Assembly (NCBI RefSeq): GCF_900163645.1
Contig: NZ_FUKM01000014.1
Coordinates: forward strand, 62,001 to 126,000
Source: Halomonas citrativorans
GTDB taxonomy: Bacteria > Pseudomonadota > Gammaproteobacteria > Pseudomonadales > Halomonadaceae
Reading direction: 5' to 3'
Length of the DNA: 64,000 nucleotides
Of the stretch, positions 29,853 through 38,198 are shown one piece after another. Under the pieces are notes generated by a model. It did not search any database and had not been told where the DNA came from. It saw only the letters and a list, made by a program, of their open reading frames with translations. The position numbers and the translations under genes are program-made. Positions within the stretch are counted from its first letter, which is position 1. Each line of letters starts with the position of its first letter.

Positions 29853-30482
29853 TCAACGCACCAAGTCACTAATACGTTCCTTACCGTTCAAGAGCGTGAA
29901 CTCCTTGTCTTTCAACGTAGGTGTTTTCACAACGTGCAGCAAGGCATGGGCAACATCTGCCCGGGTAATGGATTGTTCGGGGGATGCCTCCATCGTCCCG
30001 GCAAACCCGTGCGTTGCCTTCTCGTTAGTCAAGGGGCCTGGCTTAAGGATGACATGGGGAACCTTGGCAAAACGTAGATGGCTATCCGCTGCAAACTTGG
30101 CGGCCATGTAAGGGCGCATCTTTTCGGGTGCTTCAAGCGGATGTTCTGCACGAATAGCACTCACCATGATATAGCGATCAAGCCCTTTCTCACTGGCGAT
30201 ATCAGCGGCTCTGATAGCACCATAAAGGTCAATTATGAGCGTTTTATCCGGTCCAGTATGCGGGCCTGAGCCAGCAGCAAAAATCACCTGATCGCAATCC
30301 TCGAAGGCGTGTTCAAACTCACCCTCAAGATCAGCAACAATGATGGGGATCTGACGCTCGCTGAACCACTCTGCTTGGCTTTCATCCCGAATCATTGCCT
30401 TAATCGGCTCCCCAGCCTGTTGGGCGAGTTCACAAAACTGTTTACCGATCTGCCCATTGGCACCTATTACTAATGTGGTCAT
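29853..30482 (-). CDS. NAD(P)-binding atypical SDR-family protein
   Basis: A 209-residue Rossmann protein of the YwnB/YhfK (atypical SDR a5) kind: TTLVIGANGQIGKQF at the N-terminus is the dinucleotide motif (GxxGxxG). VIFAAGSGPHTGPDKT and YIMVSAIRAEHPLE are the following strands, and MRPYMAAKFAADSHLR holds a YxxxK-like active-site segment. Probably a stress-related reductase or NAD(P) sensor; substrate unknown. The stop lies 24 bp from the truncated phosphoesterase remnant. Confidence 0.85.
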   Translation of the reverse strand: MTTLVIGANGQIGKQFCELAQQAGEPIKAMIRDESQAEWFSERQIPIIVADLEGEFEHAFEDCDQVIFAAGSGPHTGPDKTLIIDLYGAIRAADIASEKGLDRYIMVSAIRAEHPLEAPEKMRPYMAAKFAADSHLRFAKVPHVILKPGPLTNEKATHGFAGTMEASPEQSITRADVAHALLHVVKTPTLKDKEFTLLNGKERISDLVR

Positions 30483-30731
30483 GTTGCCTCTCTGGTTTAC
30501 GTATATTCACGAGCTATTCATTAATTAGTGCAGCCACAGCTTGGAGAATCAAGCCTTGAGCGTAAAACAGCGAACGTGCTTAGAGCACGCTTGCTGAAAG
30601 AAAACACTGCAACAGTATTAAGCTAAACGTGTAGGTGTCTTGTGTTGTGGCAACGACAGTGCAGGTCTCATGCATACTCATAAGGTACTGGGCTCGGACC
30701 AGACCTGGTAGGCCAAGGCAAAAGCAGCTCC

Positions 30732-31346
30732 CTAAGCCGGGCGCTCAATAGCAAAGCGATCAGTGGCGCGAGCGTAGTCACTGCCCGCTAGTCGGCCAAT
30801 CGGCTTGAGTAAATCGATATCCACGTGACGGCCATCCCATAGGGTGTCGTCAATATGAATAGAGACTATCTGCGCCAGCACGAGCGTACCTGCCAAAGGC
30901 TGGTCACCAAAGCGAATCAGATCATAAAGCTTGCAACCAAAGGCAACTGGGGATGCAGCAATGCGTGGCACTGTGACGCCTGACATTAGAGTTTTCTCAA
31001 GCCCTGCAAGCGTAAACTCATCTTCCTCTCTGGGCAGGCTGGCACTGGTTGTATTCAATGCTTCAATCAGCGCTTCACTGCCAACATGCACTACGCACTC
31101 CGGCAACTCCTCTAGATTGCGCAGGGTATCTTTAGGCTGCCCACTGCCATCCAGAAGTGGCGAAAAGGCCAAAACAGGCGGGGTTACACTTGCCACATTG
31201 AAAAACGAAAAGGGGGCAAGGTTGTCTTTCCCGCTGACATCCTGCGTGGCCACCCATGCAATCGGGCGAGGGCAGATACTTCCCGAGAGTAGACGGTAAA
31301 TCATGCCAGCACTTAACGGGGAATCCTCTAATAAGTAATCGCTCAT
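30732..31346 (-). CDS. Flavin reductase family protein (FMN-binding split barrel)
   Basis: A 204-residue protein of the DIM6/NtaB type. PRPIAWVATQDVSGKDNLAPFSFFNVASVTPP (split over about 27-58) is the characteristic FMN-binding segment. VVHVGSEALIEALNTTSASLP follows, then FGCKLYDLIRFGDQPLAGTLVLAQIVSIHID in the later half. Members reduce FMN for partner monooxygenases or act on their own substrates. No monooxygenase is adjacent. Divergent from the 2-hydroxyacid dehydrogenase gene (103 bp between starts). Confidence 0.85.
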   Translation of the reverse strand: MSDYLLEDSPLSAGMIYRLLSGSICPRPIAWVATQDVSGKDNLAPFSFFNVASVTPPVLAFSPLLDGSGQPKDTLRNLEELPECVVHVGSEALIEALNTTSASLPREEDEFTLAGLEKTLMSGVTVPRIAASPVAFGCKLYDLIRFGDQPLAGTLVLAQIVSIHIDDTLWDGRHVDIDLLKPIGRLAGSDYARATDRFAIERPA

Positions 31347-31449
31347 TCGTTGATCCTTGATTGCCTAGCGTGAGAGTAGTATCACCTTATAACAGCACGC
31401 TATCGGCGCTGCTTTTTTCGATGATCTTACACCGACCAAGGACCTGCCA

Positions 31450-32397
31450 ATGAATATCGTGATTTCTGATGACTACCAGGACTGTGTACGCCATTTGGAT
31501 GCCTATGCAATGCTCAACGGGCACAACGTAACTATTTATCACGATACGCTGACCGATTTTGAGGCGTTGGTGGCACGGTTTTATCACGCGGATGCGCTTG
31601 TATTAATTCGTGAACGTACCCCTATCACTTCAGCGCTGCTTGAACGCTTACCCAATTTAAAAGTTATTAGCCAAACCGGGGGCGGTGCGGCCCATGTCGA
31701 CCTAAAAGCGTGTCAGCGCCAAGGCGTTACCGTTATGACGGGTAAAGGCTCGCCGCACGCGGCGGCTGAACTAACCTGGGGGCTGGTACTTTGCGGCATG
31801 CGCCACCTGCCTGAAGAAGTAGAAAACCTTAAAGCTGGCCGCTGGCAACAAACGCTGGGCACTGGGCTAAAAGGCCGCACAATGGGGATTTTTGGCTTGG
31901 GGAAAATTGGCAGCCTAGTGGCCCGCTACGCGCAGGCATTTGAAATGAACGTACTGGTATGGGGGCGCGAAGGCACCAGAGCACGAGCCATGGACGCCGG
32001 ATTAACGGTTGCCGAGAGCCAGCAGGATCTTTTTAAACGTGCCGATGTGCTTAGCCTGCATCTGCGCCTAAACGATGAAACGCGGGGTATTGTAACCGCC
32101 GACCATTTGGCCTGCATGAAACCCACAGCGCTTCTGGTAAACACTAGCCGCGCACCGTTAATTGCATCAGGTGCATTAGTCAGTGCCCTCGAAGCAGGCA
32201 GGCCAGGACGCGCGGCGGTTGATGTTTTCGATAGCGAGCCGACCTGCGACGATCCACTGCTTACCCTGCCCAACTGCGTGGCGACGCCTCACTTGGGTTA
32301 TGTCGAAAAAGATAGCTACGAGCTCTACTTTGGTGACGCGTTTGCGAATGTCGTCGCGTTTAGCAACGGTGAGCCGGTCACTAATCTCGCCTCTTGA
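31450..32397 (+). CDS. D-2-hydroxyacid dehydrogenase family protein
   Basis: A 315-residue NAD-dependent dehydrogenase. The NAD motif is GRTMGIFGLGKIGSLVARYA (about 140-159). The active-site Arg is in NTSRAPLI (near 235), Glu in VDVFDSEPT (near 260) and His in ATPHLGYVEK (near 282). The family interconverts 2-oxo and D-2-hydroxy acids (glycerate, lactate, phosphoglycerate); the specific substrate is unclear. AAGGA stands 7 nt before the ATG. The stop is 72 bp before arfB. Confidence 0.9.
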   Translation: MNIVISDDYQDCVRHLDAYAMLNGHNVTIYHDTLTDFEALVARFYHADALVLIRERTPITSALLERLPNLKVISQTGGGAAHVDLKACQRQGVTVMTGKGSPHAAAELTWGLVLCGMRHLPEEVENLKAGRWQQTLGTGLKGRTMGIFGLGKIGSLVARYAQAFEMNVLVWGREGTRARAMDAGLTVAESQQDLFKRADVLSLHLRLNDETRGIVTADHLACMKPTALLVNTSRAPLIASGALVSALEAGRPGRAAVDVFDSEPTCDDPLLTLPNCVATPHLGYVEKDSYELYFGDAFANVVAFSNGEPVTNLAS

Positions 32398-32468
32398 ATC
32401 CCGTCGCTGCGACCACCTCTGTGTCAAGTGTGCTAGCCTTATTACTCACCTGTGACACAGAGGACCTG

Positions 32469-32885
32469 ATGCTCACTATTTCCAACCATGTTGCCTTGGC
32501 CGACTGGGAAATTGATATTAGCCAAATTCGCGCTCAGGGTGCAGGCGGTCAGAACGTCAACAAAGTGGCGTCAGCGGTACACCTGCGCTTCGATATTTCA
32601 CGCTCTACCCTACCGCCGTTTTATAAAGAGCGTTTAATGGCGCTTAATGACCAGCGCATCAGTAAAGAGGGTGTGGTGATTATCAAGGCGCAAAGTTATC
32701 GCACGCTGGAGCTTAATAAAGAAGATGCCCTTTCTCGCCTGAAAGAATTGATCACCAGCGCGACTCGGCAGCAAAAGGTACGCCGACCGACAAAACCCAC
32801 CAAAGGCTCCCAGCGACGTCGCGTTGACCATAAGACCCGCAAAGGCAAAATCAAATCGCTACGTGGTAAAGTTTCCTCTTCGTAA
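32469..32885 (+). CDS. arfB: Alternative ribosome-rescue factor / peptidyl-tRNA hydrolase ArfB (YaeJ)
   Basis: Releases stalled ribosomes on mRNAs without a stop codon. It is 138 residues long from the ATG at 32469 (MLTISNHVALADWEIDISQI), the normal ArfB length; a longer upstream frame is ignored because GAGG lies just before this ATG. The GGQ catalytic motif is GAGGQNVNKVASAVHLRFD (about 24-42). The C-terminal basic tail (VRRPTKPTKGSQRRRVDHK, KGKIKSLRGK) is the part that enters the mRNA channel. Likely cotranscribed with the DUF1289 gene 26 bp downstream. Confidence 0.93.
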   Translation: MLTISNHVALADWEIDISQIRAQGAGGQNVNKVASAVHLRFDISRSTLPPFYKERLMALNDQRISKEGVVIIKAQSYRTLELNKEDALSRLKELITSATRQQKVRRPTKPTKGSQRRRVDHKTRKGKIKSLRGKVSSS

Positions 32886-32911
32886 GCGCTATTGAGTCGA
32901 TTGAATTTCGC

Positions 32912-33112
32912 ATGACCACCGTTTCCCGACCGCTCTCTCCTTGCATCCAGCACTGCCAGCTAGACACGACAAATACGTGCCAAGGCTGTGGCCGTACGTT
33001 GGATGAAATTGCCTATTGGGGCCAAATGACCGAGGCCGAAAAAGCCCCGGTCTGGGAGCGCCTGGAAGCGCAGGGCTATATCGCGTTAGCCGAGATTAGC
33101 CACCCGACGTAA
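32912..33112 (+). CDS. DUF1289 family small zinc-binding protein
   Basis: A 66-residue protein with the DUF1289 pattern SPCIQHCQLDTTNTCQGCGRTLDEIAYW (about 9-36), four conserved Cys likely binding a metal. Function unknown. Downstream of arfB by 26 bp; its 3' end overlaps the end of the convergent minus-strand gene by 17 bp. Confidence 0.85.
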   Translation: MTTVSRPLSPCIQHCQLDTTNTCQGCGRTLDEIAYWGQMTEAEKAPVWERLEAQGYIALAEISHPT

Positions 33113-34166
33113 CAGAGTAGTGATTAACAGAGTGACGGTCGCTCAAAATATGGTGCAGCTCACCGCAAGAAACCAGAGGGTCATCACAGTTGATCACAAT
33201 ATCCGACTGAGCCAGCACATAGCTGCGCCCGGTAATCGTGTTTTCAACGACCTGGTAGGCGCCTTCCTGATGAGTCCCTGTAAACGTGCCAATAAACCCG
33301 GTTTCACGTAACGAGACCGTTTCCAGTTTATCCCCTATGTTGAGCCGACCTTCGTAGTTCATTAACGCTAGCCTGGCGGAGGTGCCGGTACCGGTAGTAC
33401 TGCGACAAATCACACCGGGGTGCACGTACGTTGTTGAACGTGAGCGTACATAGCCTTCACCCACTTGCTCTTCGGGGCCCATAAAATGCAGGAAAGGCAG
33501 CGGACCTACATCACCCAGTGTGTAGTGGGAAAAGCCACGCTGAGCCTGCAAGGCCTCAACAATTTTATGCGCGCAGGCCGAAAGCGCCTGCTCTTCCTCA
33601 CGAATAAGCTTAAAACCAAGCTCGGCAGCATCCACTAGCGCGTAAAAGCCACCGCTATAGGCGACGGAATACGTCACTGTGCCGATACCAGGCACTTGGA
33701 TGGTATCGCGGTAGGTGTCAATGTAGCTGGGTAAGCCTTCACAGGTAACCGACTCGACCACGCCGTTATGCACACGCGCTTCAATATGTACCAGACCTGC
33801 CGGGGCCTCCAACGAAAAATGCTGAATGCCTTCCTGCTTAGGCACAATCCCACACTCCAGCACGGCGGTTGCCGTACACAAGGTATTGGAGCCTGAATAG
33901 ATCGGGTAGCCCATCACTTCCATAATGATATAACCCGCTGCGGCCTCGGGGTGCGTCGCTGGCACCAGCAAATCCACCGACATCTCTGGAATACCGTAAG
34001 GCTCTTCCAGCAGCAAGCGACGCAAGCCATCGGCATCGTCGCGCAGGTACTCCATTTGCTCCCGCACCGTGGCGCCCGGCAGAGCATCAATCCCGCCCGT
34101 TACGATTCGGCTGACATCGCCACCCGCATGAGTATCCATTAATTGAAGCGTATGGATATTTTTCAA
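33096..34166 (-). CDS. Proline racemase superfamily enzyme (hydroxyproline dehydratase/epimerase-like)
   Basis: I prefer the TTG start at 34166 (356 residues), since AGGAG lies 8 nt upstream; an ATG at 34139 gives 347. The N-terminus THAGGDVSRIVTGGIDALPG is typical of the superfamily. In racemases and epimerases two Cys act as acid/base. Here the first position is Ser (YSGSNTLCTATAV) and the second Thr (CRSTTGTGTSARLAL). Thr at the second site is associated with trans-3-hydroxy-L-proline dehydratases, so a dehydratase is likelier than a racemase, by inference. It lies 22 bp after an MDR oxidoreductase in the same operon. The cytoplasm is expected. Confidence 0.85.
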   Translation of the reverse strand: MKNIHTLQLMDTHAGGDVSRIVTGGIDALPGATVREQMEYLRDDADGLRRLLLEEPYGIPEMSVDLLVPATHPEAAAGYIIMEVMGYPIYSGSNTLCTATAVLECGIVPKQEGIQHFSLEAPAGLVHIEARVHNGVVESVTCEGLPSYIDTYRDTIQVPGIGTVTYSVAYSGGFYALVDAAELGFKLIREEEQALSACAHKIVEALQAQRGFSHYTLGDVGPLPFLHFMGPEEQVGEGYVRSRSTTYVHPGVICRSTTGTGTSARLALMNYEGRLNIGDKLETVSLRETGFIGTFTGTHQEGAYQVVENTITGRSYVLAQSDIVINCDDPLVSCGELHHILSDRHSVNHYSVTSGG

Positions 34167-34188
34167 AGGCGTTGCTCCTGAGCGTTTG

Positions 34189-35343
34189 TTAGAGTGCAAA
34201 AGGTGCGCCGTGAGTATCCCACTGCGCATCCGGAACAATGACAATTTTGCCGAGATAATTGCTGCCCCGATTAACAAAATAGCGCTCGGCGTCATGCAGT
34301 TCAGAAAGCTTGAACGCCGCATGGAGAACAGGCTTGAGTTCACCACTACGGATCCAGGCGATTAGCTGCTCGGCTTCTTCACGAGTACCGTGAGAAACGC
34401 CAAATATCTGCACCTGGTAAAGGTAAATGCGCGTCCACATGATCTCACTGAGATTACCGCCGCTGGCCCCGGCTATGGAAAGGCGCGGATAGGATTGGCG
34501 GTGCTGCATATCAACAATCATGGTATCGATAAACAGGTCGGTCATCTCGCCGCCGACCAAGTCCATCACCGCATCAATCGGCTTACCGCCAGTGGCTTCT
34601 AAAACGCGCTCAACAAAGGTCGGCAGGTCGCCCCGGTCAATGACAGCTTCGGCCCCTAATGCTTGCAGCGCAGCGGCTTTATCAGGCTGGCTAACCGCAT
34701 AAGGAATGGCACCGACAATACGGCACAGCTGAATGAGTGCGGTACCCACGCCACCGCTGGCACCGCTTACCAACACGCGCTCGCCAGCCTTGATGTGTGC
34801 CGAAGTCATCATATGGTACGCCGTTTGATAGGAGCACATGCCCATCGCGGCTAGCTCAGCGTCGCTGAGTTCGGGATTATCAATGGAGTGGAACTGGTCT
34901 GCAGGTACCGCAATATACTCAGCGTAGCCGCCATCAGCCCCATGGCCGTAGTAGTCGGGAGTTAGATTGATATCCCGGCGCTCATCCGCATAAATATTGA
35001 AATCAAGCAGGCCACGCTGGCCAATCCGCTCGGCATCCACGCCTTCGCCTACCGCTACGATACGCCCGGCTACATCAGCCCCCTGAATACGCGGAAACGT
35101 TAGGGTGGGCGTACCGCCCATGGCAAATGAAGTGACATCACCCTTCTCTTTCGTAGGATATAGACCTTCACGCGCTTTGCGATCGGTATTGTTTTTCGCA
35201 GTCGCCGTCACTTGGACCAGAACATCACCTGGGCCGGGTGACGGCGTTTTGACGTCTTCACGATAATGCAGTTGTTCGACGCCACCATGCCCGACCAAGA
35301 GCATGGCAGCCATCGTAGAAGAAACGGCGGTAGTTTCAGGCAT
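34189..35343 (-). CDS. Zinc-independent MDR / quinone-oxidoreductase-like dehydrogenase
   Basis: 384 residues from the ATG at 35343 (MPETTAVSSTMAAMLLVGHG), with AAGGAG 7 nt upstream. The GroES-like domain has VLVQVTATAKNNTDRKAREG, with KNNTD as in the quinone oxidoreductase class instead of the zinc-binding Cys. The Rossmann domain carries VLVSGASGGVGTALIQLCRI (about 195-214). Likely an NADPH-dependent reductase. Substrate unknown; it is cotranscribed with the proline-racemase-family gene, which hints at the same catabolic pathway. Confidence 0.82.
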   Translation of the reverse strand: MPETTAVSSTMAAMLLVGHGGVEQLHYREDVKTPSPGPGDVLVQVTATAKNNTDRKAREGLYPTKEKGDVTSFAMGGTPTLTFPRIQGADVAGRIVAVGEGVDAERIGQRGLLDFNIYADERRDINLTPDYYGHGADGGYAEYIAVPADQFHSIDNPELSDAELAAMGMCSYQTAYHMMTSAHIKAGERVLVSGASGGVGTALIQLCRIVGAIPYAVSQPDKAAALQALGAEAVIDRGDLPTFVERVLEATGGKPIDAVMDLVGGEMTDLFIDTMIVDMQHRQSYPRLSIAGASGGNLSEIMWTRIYLYQVQIFGVSHGTREEAEQLIAWIRSGELKPVLHAAFKLSELHDAERYFVNRGSNYLGKIVIVPDAQWDTHGAPFAL

Positions 35344-35423
35344 TGTCAGACTCCTTGATACAAAGGAATAAGATGACTTGTCGACCATAACAAACTCTTG
35401 CTGCCGCTTAAAAGCCTGCTGAA

Positions 35424-36392
35424 CTAGAACCAGCCCTTTCGCCTGAATAGCCAAATCAGTACGCCGCCGACTCCTGCCATAATTCCTAAAATAAAAAAGT
35501 AACCGTAGCGGTAGTGCAGTTCCGGCATGTAGTCAAAGTTCATCCCGTAGATACCCGCAAGAAACGTTAACGGAACAAAGATCGCCGTAATGACCGTTAG
35601 AACGCGCATTGTAATGTTCAGTTGGTGCGACGAGATTGATATGTAACCGTCTACTAAATCACCGCAAATGTCATAATACATCTGAGTAAGCGTATAAAGC
35701 CGCTCAAAGCGTTCAGCAACATCATTAATGGCATGCAGCGTTTCACGCTCCTCACGCGGGACGTGTTCATAGTCGTAGACGGTTAACTCTTGAGTAATCC
35801 CTTTATGATAATTAAACACGCGCCGCATCTTGACCAAGCGAGAGCGGTACATGGTAATTTTGCGCATTAATACATCGTTGCCGTTTTCAAGTAATTCGTC
35901 TTCTAAATCGCTTAACTCTGCTTCAAACTCAAGCAGGCTATCGATGTAGTACCCGGCAGAGCTATACATCACCTTGAGCGCCACCTGCTCCGGTGATTTC
36001 GCTAATAACGTCTTACCGTGCTCCTTAAAGAGCCACTCAATGCTCATGGCAACGCCTGGATGTAGCGTCACTAAAAAGCGCTCACCAATAAAAAAGCAGA
36101 CCTGCTGAGGAACAAAGTTTAGCTTGGCATCAAAAGATGAAATACCGCGATAAATAATCAGTGCGTGGTTATCAAACTCTTCTATTTTGGGTGGCACGCG
36201 CTCCTTGTGGGCGTCCTGAATAGCCATGGGGTGACACTCAAACTTACCCAGTAGCCGCTCAGCAGATTCTTCTGATTCCCCCTGCATATCGATCCATATA
36301 TGACTGTCAGGGGTATTCTGCCATGTTACAAAAAGCTCTTCGTTCCCTTCATGAGTTTCGCCATCAGGGGTAGTCAAAATACTGCGAATCAT
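35424..36392 (-). CDS. CorA-family magnesium/divalent metal transporter
   Basis: 322 residues from the ATG at 36392 (MIRSILTTPDGETHEG). An N-terminal cytoplasmic alpha/beta domain and a long helix (about 150-260, DLEDELLENGNDVLMRKITM) lead to two C-terminal membrane helices. The signature YGMNFDYMPEL at the end of TM1 is the GMN selectivity filter. The last helix ends in a basic tail FRRKGWF. It may carry Mg2+, Co2+, Ni2+ or Zn2+; the GMN filter does not decide. Its leader holds tandem repeats (36407-36470). The ORF extends further upstream, but the preceding residues read from those repeats. Confidence 0.93.
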   Translation of the reverse strand: MIRSILTTPDGETHEGNEELFVTWQNTPDSHIWIDMQGESEESAERLLGKFECHPMAIQDAHKERVPPKIEEFDNHALIIYRGISSFDAKLNFVPQQVCFFIGERFLVTLHPGVAMSIEWLFKEHGKTLLAKSPEQVALKVMYSSAGYYIDSLLEFEAELSDLEDELLENGNDVLMRKITMYRSRLVKMRRVFNYHKGITQELTVYDYEHVPREERETLHAINDVAERFERLYTLTQMYYDICGDLVDGYISISSHQLNITMRVLTVITAIFVPLTFLAGIYGMNFDYMPELHYRYGYFFILGIMAGVGGVLIWLFRRKGWF

Positions 36393-36406
36393 AACTGTCC
36401 TTGGTT

Positions 36407-36470
36407 CCAGGGGCTTACTTAAGCAGGACTTTCTTGGGCAGGCCTTCTTGATCAAGGCTTTCTTAAGCAG
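36407..36470. repeat. Imperfect 14-15-bp tandem repeats upstream of corA
   Basis: Four units end in CTTNCTT on the plus strand: CCAGGGGCTTACTT, AAGCAGGACTTTCTT, GGGCAGGCCTTCTT, GATCAAGGCTTTCTT, followed by AAGCAG. They lie in the corA leader, just before its start, next to a gene remnant. Confidence 0.6.
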
Positions 36471-36473
36471 ATA

Positions 36474-36667
36474 TTACACGACACGCACCTGAGCTTTGTC
36501 AGCTCGTTTGGCGTCAACCAGGGTAACCGTAGCGGCAGAAACGTCCAGAGCCCTCACTGCAAGGCGAGTAATGCGATCGAAGACGGGCTCATTGGCGTAT
36601 CGAGCAACTCAAGCTCATAAAGCGCCTTCAGGCGTCCATTTTCGTCTGACGGCATGGGATAGTTCAT
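36474..36667 (-). pseudogene. Frameshifted, truncated GAF-domain signalling protein remnant
   Basis: Minus-strand translation from the ATG at 36667 gives MNYPMPSDENGRLKALYELE then LLDTP, the usual N-terminus of GAF-domain diguanylate cyclases and kinases. After a one-base shift near 36597 the reading continues EPVFDRITRLAVRALDVSAA then TVTLVDAKR, the standard GAF continuation, and stops at 36474. So the first ~65 residues of a GAF protein survive, broken by one indel and cut off before the chromophore pocket and effector domain. Confidence 0.75.
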
Positions 36668-36721
36668 CAAATACTTCACCCAAGTCAGTAGGTGTTTTGT
36701 TCAGCATAGCGCGAAATAATT

Positions 36722-38107
36722 TTACTGCTCAACCGGCTTCGCACTCGTTATATACGCCAACAGTACGCTCACCACCGTGGAGGCTAACAACGCACCTAGA
36801 AACGGCGCTAGTGTGGGCACACTGCTCGGAAAGCTTGCCGCCATTATCCCTTCACTTATGCTGGCGTGACTAACCCACCCAGGCAAGATCGCACCCAATA
36901 GGCCCGCCATGCCGCCACCGACAGCTGCAAGGGGCGTCATGCGCCGCCATAAGCCCAGCAGTACGGGCACCACGGTTGCAGCGCAGACTAAATCAGCGAT
37001 TAAAAAAAGACGTAAAACAGACACTCCTTGAAGCGCGACAACCACGACAGGCACCATAAGCAAAACGGTCATCCAGCGTGTGAGCGCTATGGAAACGCCA
37101 GGCTGTTCACTGCGCGATACTATCAGTGAGGCAATACCGCTTTGTAGCGTATCTACGCTGGATGCCACCAATGTGACGGCAAGCACTAGTGCTGTTATAG
37201 CCAGCCAGGGTGGCGCGTTATTGAGCAGCGCAAAAAAAGGCATGGGCGGTTCGCCCAGCGGAACACCGTTCATGGCAGCAAGCATACCCAAACCGCCAAT
37301 CACCATAACGATCATGACCGTGGCGATCCCTCCTACCCAAGCCCCGCGGGCCAAGCTGTGGTCATCACGTGCCGCCCATACCCGCTGCCAGTAGCCCTGG
37401 TGAAACAAGTTCGCGGCGGTAACCGCAATGACAAGCGTTAGAGCAACACTAAGCGCATCAGAAGAGGCGATAGAGGGCCATGCCGCACTACTCGGCATGG
37501 CAGGCAAGTGCCAAAGGGTGACGCTGGAAACCACCACTAACAGTGCAAGCAATAGCCATGCCTGCCAACGGTCAGTGGCCAGGCTTGCGCGTAGCCCACC
37601 GCTTACCGTGTAAAGCAACGTAGTGAGCGTTACTCCAATAATCACCCAGCTCGACGGAACATCAGAAAGCAGTGAGGTGATTGCTCCAATAGCGGTTAAT
37701 TCAGCAGCTAAAAAGCAGGCCATATACACCACGGAAACCAGCGTTACCCAGTGGCGCACTCCGCGCCCATAGCACGCCTCGGCAAACTCAGCGATGCTCC
37801 GTCCCTCAGGGAGAGCCCGGCGTATAGACGGACCATAAAAGCCAAGGATGATAAAAGGCAGTGAGGAGCCAAGGGCATAGCCTGCCAAGGCCAATGGGCC
37901 AATAAAAGCGCCAATTTCTGGCGGTGCAAACAAAATCCAGGCTCCCATACCAGATGCAACAAAAGAGAGCCCTAGCGTGGTGCTGGTTTGTGAATTACGA
38001 GCGCTAACAAAGTCATCCAATGAGCCTTTACGCCCACGGGCTTTAAGGCCTAAAAATGCAAAGCAACAGAGCGCCGCGCCCAGCACGGCTGACGTTAGGT
38101 ATGGCAT
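36722..38107 (-). CDS. Sodium:solute symporter under TPP riboswitch control (candidate thiamine or precursor transporter)
   Basis: 461 residues, about 12-13 hydrophobic helices, SSS (sodium:solute symporter) family. Visible landmarks: a basic loop KARGRKGSLDDFVSARNSQ after TM1, as in SSS proteins; GMGAWILFAPPEIGAFIG; and SGGLRASLATDRWQAWLLL. It is immediately preceded by a TPP riboswitch whose core contains its Shine-Dalgarno, so it is probably repressed when thiamine diphosphate is plentiful. That makes uptake of thiamine, HMP or thiazole the likely job. Substrate is inference. A GAF remnant lies downstream. Confidence 0.85.
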   Translation of the reverse strand: MPYLTSAVLGAALCCFAFLGLKARGRKGSLDDFVSARNSQTSTTLGLSFVASGMGAWILFAPPEIGAFIGPLALAGYALGSSLPFIILGFYGPSIRRALPEGRSIAEFAEACYGRGVRHWVTLVSVVYMACFLAAELTAIGAITSLLSDVPSSWVIIGVTLTTLLYTVSGGLRASLATDRWQAWLLLALLVVVSSVTLWHLPAMPSSAAWPSIASSDALSVALTLVIAVTAANLFHQGYWQRVWAARDDHSLARGAWVGGIATVMIVMVIGGLGMLAAMNGVPLGEPPMPFFALLNNAPPWLAITALVLAVTLVASSVDTLQSGIASLIVSRSEQPGVSIALTRWMTVLLMVPVVVVALQGVSVLRLFLIADLVCAATVVPVLLGLWRRMTPLAAVGGGMAGLLGAILPGWVSHASISEGIMAASFPSSVPTLAPFLGALLASTVVSVLLAYITSAKPVEQ

Positions 38108-38198
38108 GTCGCACTTCCTCCGCCGGTACTAACCGGTTCAGGTTCCAGGGTCTGCGTCATAGCATTCTCAGCCACACAACGTGGCTCCCCTGGCGACA
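38107..38198 (-). promoter_or_regulatory. TPP riboswitch (THI box)
   Basis: Minus-strand reading contains the conserved blocks of the TPP aptamer: CAGGGGAGCC, GGCTGAGAATGCT, then ACCCTGGAACCTGAACCGG, TTAGTACCGGCGGAGGAAG. P1 pairs TGTCGC (38193-38198) with GCGACA (38107-38112). The 3' strand of P1 ends on the A of the symporter ATG, and the GGAGG Shine-Dalgarno lies within the conserved GGCGGAGGAAG segment, 9 nt before the ATG. Binding of the ligand should thus block translation directly, with no separate expression platform. Confidence 0.92.

Noticed and set aside
34166..34346. N-terminal extension of the proline-racemase-family frame
   Set aside because: The extra residues read into the end of the upstream MDR gene; the SD-supported TTG at 34166 fits family length.
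36393..36455. Extended CorA N-terminus (IKKACPRKSC... residues)
   Set aside because: These residues come from the tandem repeats; the ATG at 36392 fits the CorA family start.
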